A stretch of DNA of 5,920 bases from a bacterium UBP1_UBA4783 (GTDB lineage Bacteria > Krumholzibacteriota > Krumholzibacteriia > Krumholzibacteriales > Krumholzibacteriaceae), in contig DHHB01000086.1 in the NCBI GenBank assembly GCA_002403075.1, positions 1 through 5,920 of the forward strand, written 5' to 3'. Of the stretch, positions 4,475 to 5,920 are shown in pieces. Positions within the stretch are counted from its first letter, which is position 1. Each line of letters begins with the position of its first letter. The notes below the pieces were generated by a model that worked only from the letters and a program-made list of their open reading frames with translations, did no database searches and was not told the origin of the DNA. Made by a program: the position numbers and the translations under genes.

Positions 4475-5685
4475 CGGAGAGCGGCCGCTACGACGTCGCC
4501 GTCATCGGCGCCGGGCCCGGCGGCTCGCGCGCGGCGGAGCGGCTCGCCCGCCTCGGACACCGCGTGCTGCTTCTCGAAAAGCGCGAGCGCGTCGGACATC
4601 CCGTCCGCTGCGCGGAGGCGGTCGGCCCGCGCGAGGACGTCGAGCGGTATCTCGCGCTCGACGACACGCTCGTATCGTCGCCGGTCGACGGCGTGACGGT
4701 CGTCGCTCCCGACGGCACGCGCTTCGAGCGCGGGTTCCCCGGCGCCGGCTTCGTCGTCGACCGAGAGGCGTTCGACAGGCGGCTCTCCGAAGCCGCGACG
4801 GCGGCGGGGGCCGAGCTGCGGACGGGGCACCAGGCGATGGGCCTGCTTCGCGAGGACGGACGCGTCGCGGGGGTTCGCGTCAAGGATCTGCGCCGGGGCG
4901 CCGAATACGACGCGCGGGCCGCGGTCGTCGTCGGCGCGGACGGAGTCGAATCGCTCTCTCCCCGCTGGGCGGGGCTCAAGGAGCACTACCGCCCCGAGGA
5001 GATATTCTCCTGCGCGCAGCACCTCGTCGAGGGGATCGACGCGGGGCGCGCCTTCATCGAATTCCACCTCGGCCGCCGTTTCGCCCCCGGCGGGTACGCG
5101 TGGGTCTTTCCGAAGGGGAAGGATCGCGCGAACGTCGGCGTCGGCGTCAATCCGCTCATGGCGGACGGGAAAACGGCCGTGCAGTACCTCGACGCCTTTC
5201 TCGCGCACCGCTGCCCGGGCGGCGCGAGGGGCCGGCTCGTCGTCGGCGGATGCGTCGTCGCGCGGGGGCTCCCCCGCCTCGCCGCGGACGGCTACGTCGC
5301 GGTCGGCGAGGCCGCGAACCAGAACAATCCCTTCTCGGGGGGCGGCATCGTCAACGCGCTCGAGGGGGCCGACATGGCGGCCGGCGCCGTCGCCCGCGCA
5401 CTGGAACGCGGACGGCTCTCGGCGCGCGACCTTTCGTCTTACGAAAAGGCCTGGAAGCGCTCGACGGGCCGCGCGAACGAGGCGTTCTTCCACGCCGCGC
5501 GGATCTTCTACGCGCTCGCGGACGAGGAGCTCTCGCGCGTCGTCCGCGAGCTCTCCCGCGCGAAGGGCGTCATCGGCGGGAAGGGGGTCGAGCCGCGGAG
5601 AATGATTCAGGCTCTCGTTGTGTCGCACCCCCGGCTTCTGGTACAATTCCTCGGGTACTGGCTCGGCGCGAAGAGGCGCCGGTGA
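4471..5685 (+). CDS. Geranylgeranyl-reductase-family FAD-dependent oxidoreductase
   Basis: The product is a 404-residue flavoprotein of the geranylgeranyl reductase (GGR) family, which saturates double bonds in isoprenoid chains of lipids, quinones or pigments. The N-terminal FAD-binding Rossmann motif is VAVIGAGPGGSRAAERLA (9-25), with the ribose-binding Glu35 in LLLEK. GHPVRCAEAVG (41-51) carries Cys46, the conserved cysteine region of archaeal-type GGRs. The family core PGGYAWVFPKG (206-216) and RANVGVGVNP (219-228) follows. The second FAD motif reads VGEAANQNNPFSGGGI (278-293), with Glu280 where GGRs normally have Asp. The C-terminus RRMIQALVVSHPRLLVQFLG may touch the membrane. Length is normal. 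The ATG overlaps the barrel gene's stop (ATGA), and no Shine-Dalgarno site precedes it, so translation likely depends on coupling. A ferredoxin gene follows 13 bases later and is a plausible electron donor. The family call is strong; the substrate is unknown. Confidence 0.92.
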   Translation: MTESGRYDVAVIGAGPGGSRAAERLARLGHRVLLLEKRERVGHPVRCAEAVGPREDVERYLALDDTLVSSPVDGVTVVAPDGTRFERGFPGAGFVVDREAFDRRLSEAATAAGAELRTGHQAMGLLREDGRVAGVRVKDLRRGAEYDARAAVVVGADGVESLSPRWAGLKEHYRPEEIFSCAQHLVEGIDAGRAFIEFHLGRRFAPGGYAWVFPKGKDRANVGVGVNPLMADGKTAVQYLDAFLAHRCPGGARGRLVVGGCVVARGLPRLAADGYVAVGEAANQNNPFSGGGIVNALEGADMAAGAVARALERGRLSARDLSSYEKAWKRSTGRANEAFFHAARIFYALADEELSRVVRELSRAKGVIGGKGVEPRRMIQALVVSHPRLLVQFLGYWLGAKRRR

Positions 5686-5698
5686 AAATAGTCGATCG

Positions 5699-5920
5699 AT
5701 GAAATCGCAGCATGACCGCGTCGCGGTCGACACGAATACCTGTATCGTCTGCGGAGCATGCGCTGCCGCCTGCCCGACTGAAGCGCTCGTCGTCGAAGGG
5801 ATGACGCTCGTTGTCCTGGAAGAGCGATGCCGCCCCTGCGGGCAGGCGGCGCTCGTTTGTCCCACCGGGGCGCTCCGGTGCCCCGGAAAGCGCGGGCGGC
5901 CGGGGCGCGGCTCGCCGGAG
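5699..5920 (+). CDS. 4Fe-4S ferredoxin-like protein (3' end outside window)
   Basis: Seventy-four codons are visible before the right edge, with no stop. MKSQHDRVAVDTNT leads into a complete 4Fe-4S motif CIVCGACAAACPTEAL (Cys15, 18, 21, 25). A second half, CRPCGQAALVCPTGAL, has only Cys44, Cys47 and Cys54, because the position of the third cysteine is Ala50. Cys61 follows in RCPGK and could stand in, or the site could hold a 3Fe-4S cluster or none. The gene begins 13 bases after the reductase stop, with no clear Shine-Dalgarno sequence, so it is probably co-translated in the same operon. The pairing suggests it delivers electrons to the geranylgeranyl-reductase-family enzyme, as known for the neighbouring GGR/ferredoxin pair of Methanosarcina acetivorans. 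The visible tail is rich in Arg, Gly and Pro, and the full length cannot be judged. Confidence 0.85.
   Translation, partial: MKSQHDRVAVDTNTCIVCGACAAACPTEALVVEGMTLVVLEERCRPCGQAALVCPTGALRCPGKRGRPGRGSPE

Noticed and set aside
3907..5685. Longer version of the reductase reading frame beginning inside the barrel gene
   Set aside because: The extra N-terminal part is an out-of-frame reading of the barrel gene. The Rossmann motif starts a few residues after ATG 4471, as expected for the family.
4462..5865. Long minus-strand open frame opposite the reductase and ferredoxin
   Set aside because: It is a GC-rich antisense shadow; the plus strand has the full FAD and Fe-S motifs.

Overview
The window is GC-rich bacterial DNA coding almost throughout, with well-formed Shine-Dalgarno sites (AAGGAG type) at most genes and short intergenic gaps. 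A signal-peptide-bearing protein that looks like an outer-membrane beta-barrel points to a Gram-negative (diderm) envelope. Nothing allows a firm species call. The mix of a ywlE/rpiB/glyA-type neighbourhood with a geranylgeranyl-reductase-family flavoprotein and a ferredoxin would suit one of the poorly cultured diderm phyla, but that is only an inference. No mobile element, CRISPR array, tRNA or rRNA is visible.

Left half (1-3118, all on the minus strand). Reading in the direction of transcription, there is a low-molecular-weight phosphatase of the YwlE/Wzb superfamily, then a terminator-like hairpin region. A strong sigma70-type promoter follows, and then a tight three-gene operon: ilvE (branched-chain aminotransferase), rpiB (ribose-5-phosphate isomerase B) and glyA (serine hydroxymethyltransferase, cut by the left edge). 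Gaps inside the operon are 19 and 21 bases. All three operon enzymes serve central amino-acid, one-carbon and pentose metabolism. Two of them, and the cofactor-free isomerase between them, are linked by context rather than by a single pathway.

Middle (3119-3243). This divergent intergenic region drives the phosphatase leftward and a small cupin rightward. The two candidate promoters appear to share the same -35 bases on opposite strands, inside a larger inverted repeat.

Right half (3244-5920, all on the plus strand). A single-domain cupin is followed by a second promoter region. Then come three tightly packed genes: a predicted outer-membrane beta-barrel protein, a geranylgeranyl-reductase-family FAD oxidoreductase that overlaps it by an ATGA junction, and a two-cluster ferredoxin-like protein truncated by the right edge. 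The reductase and ferredoxin look like an electron-transfer pair that would reduce isoprenoid double bonds; the ferredoxin has an incomplete second cluster motif. The substrate (quinone side chain, polyprenol, lipid or pigment) cannot be read from the sequence.
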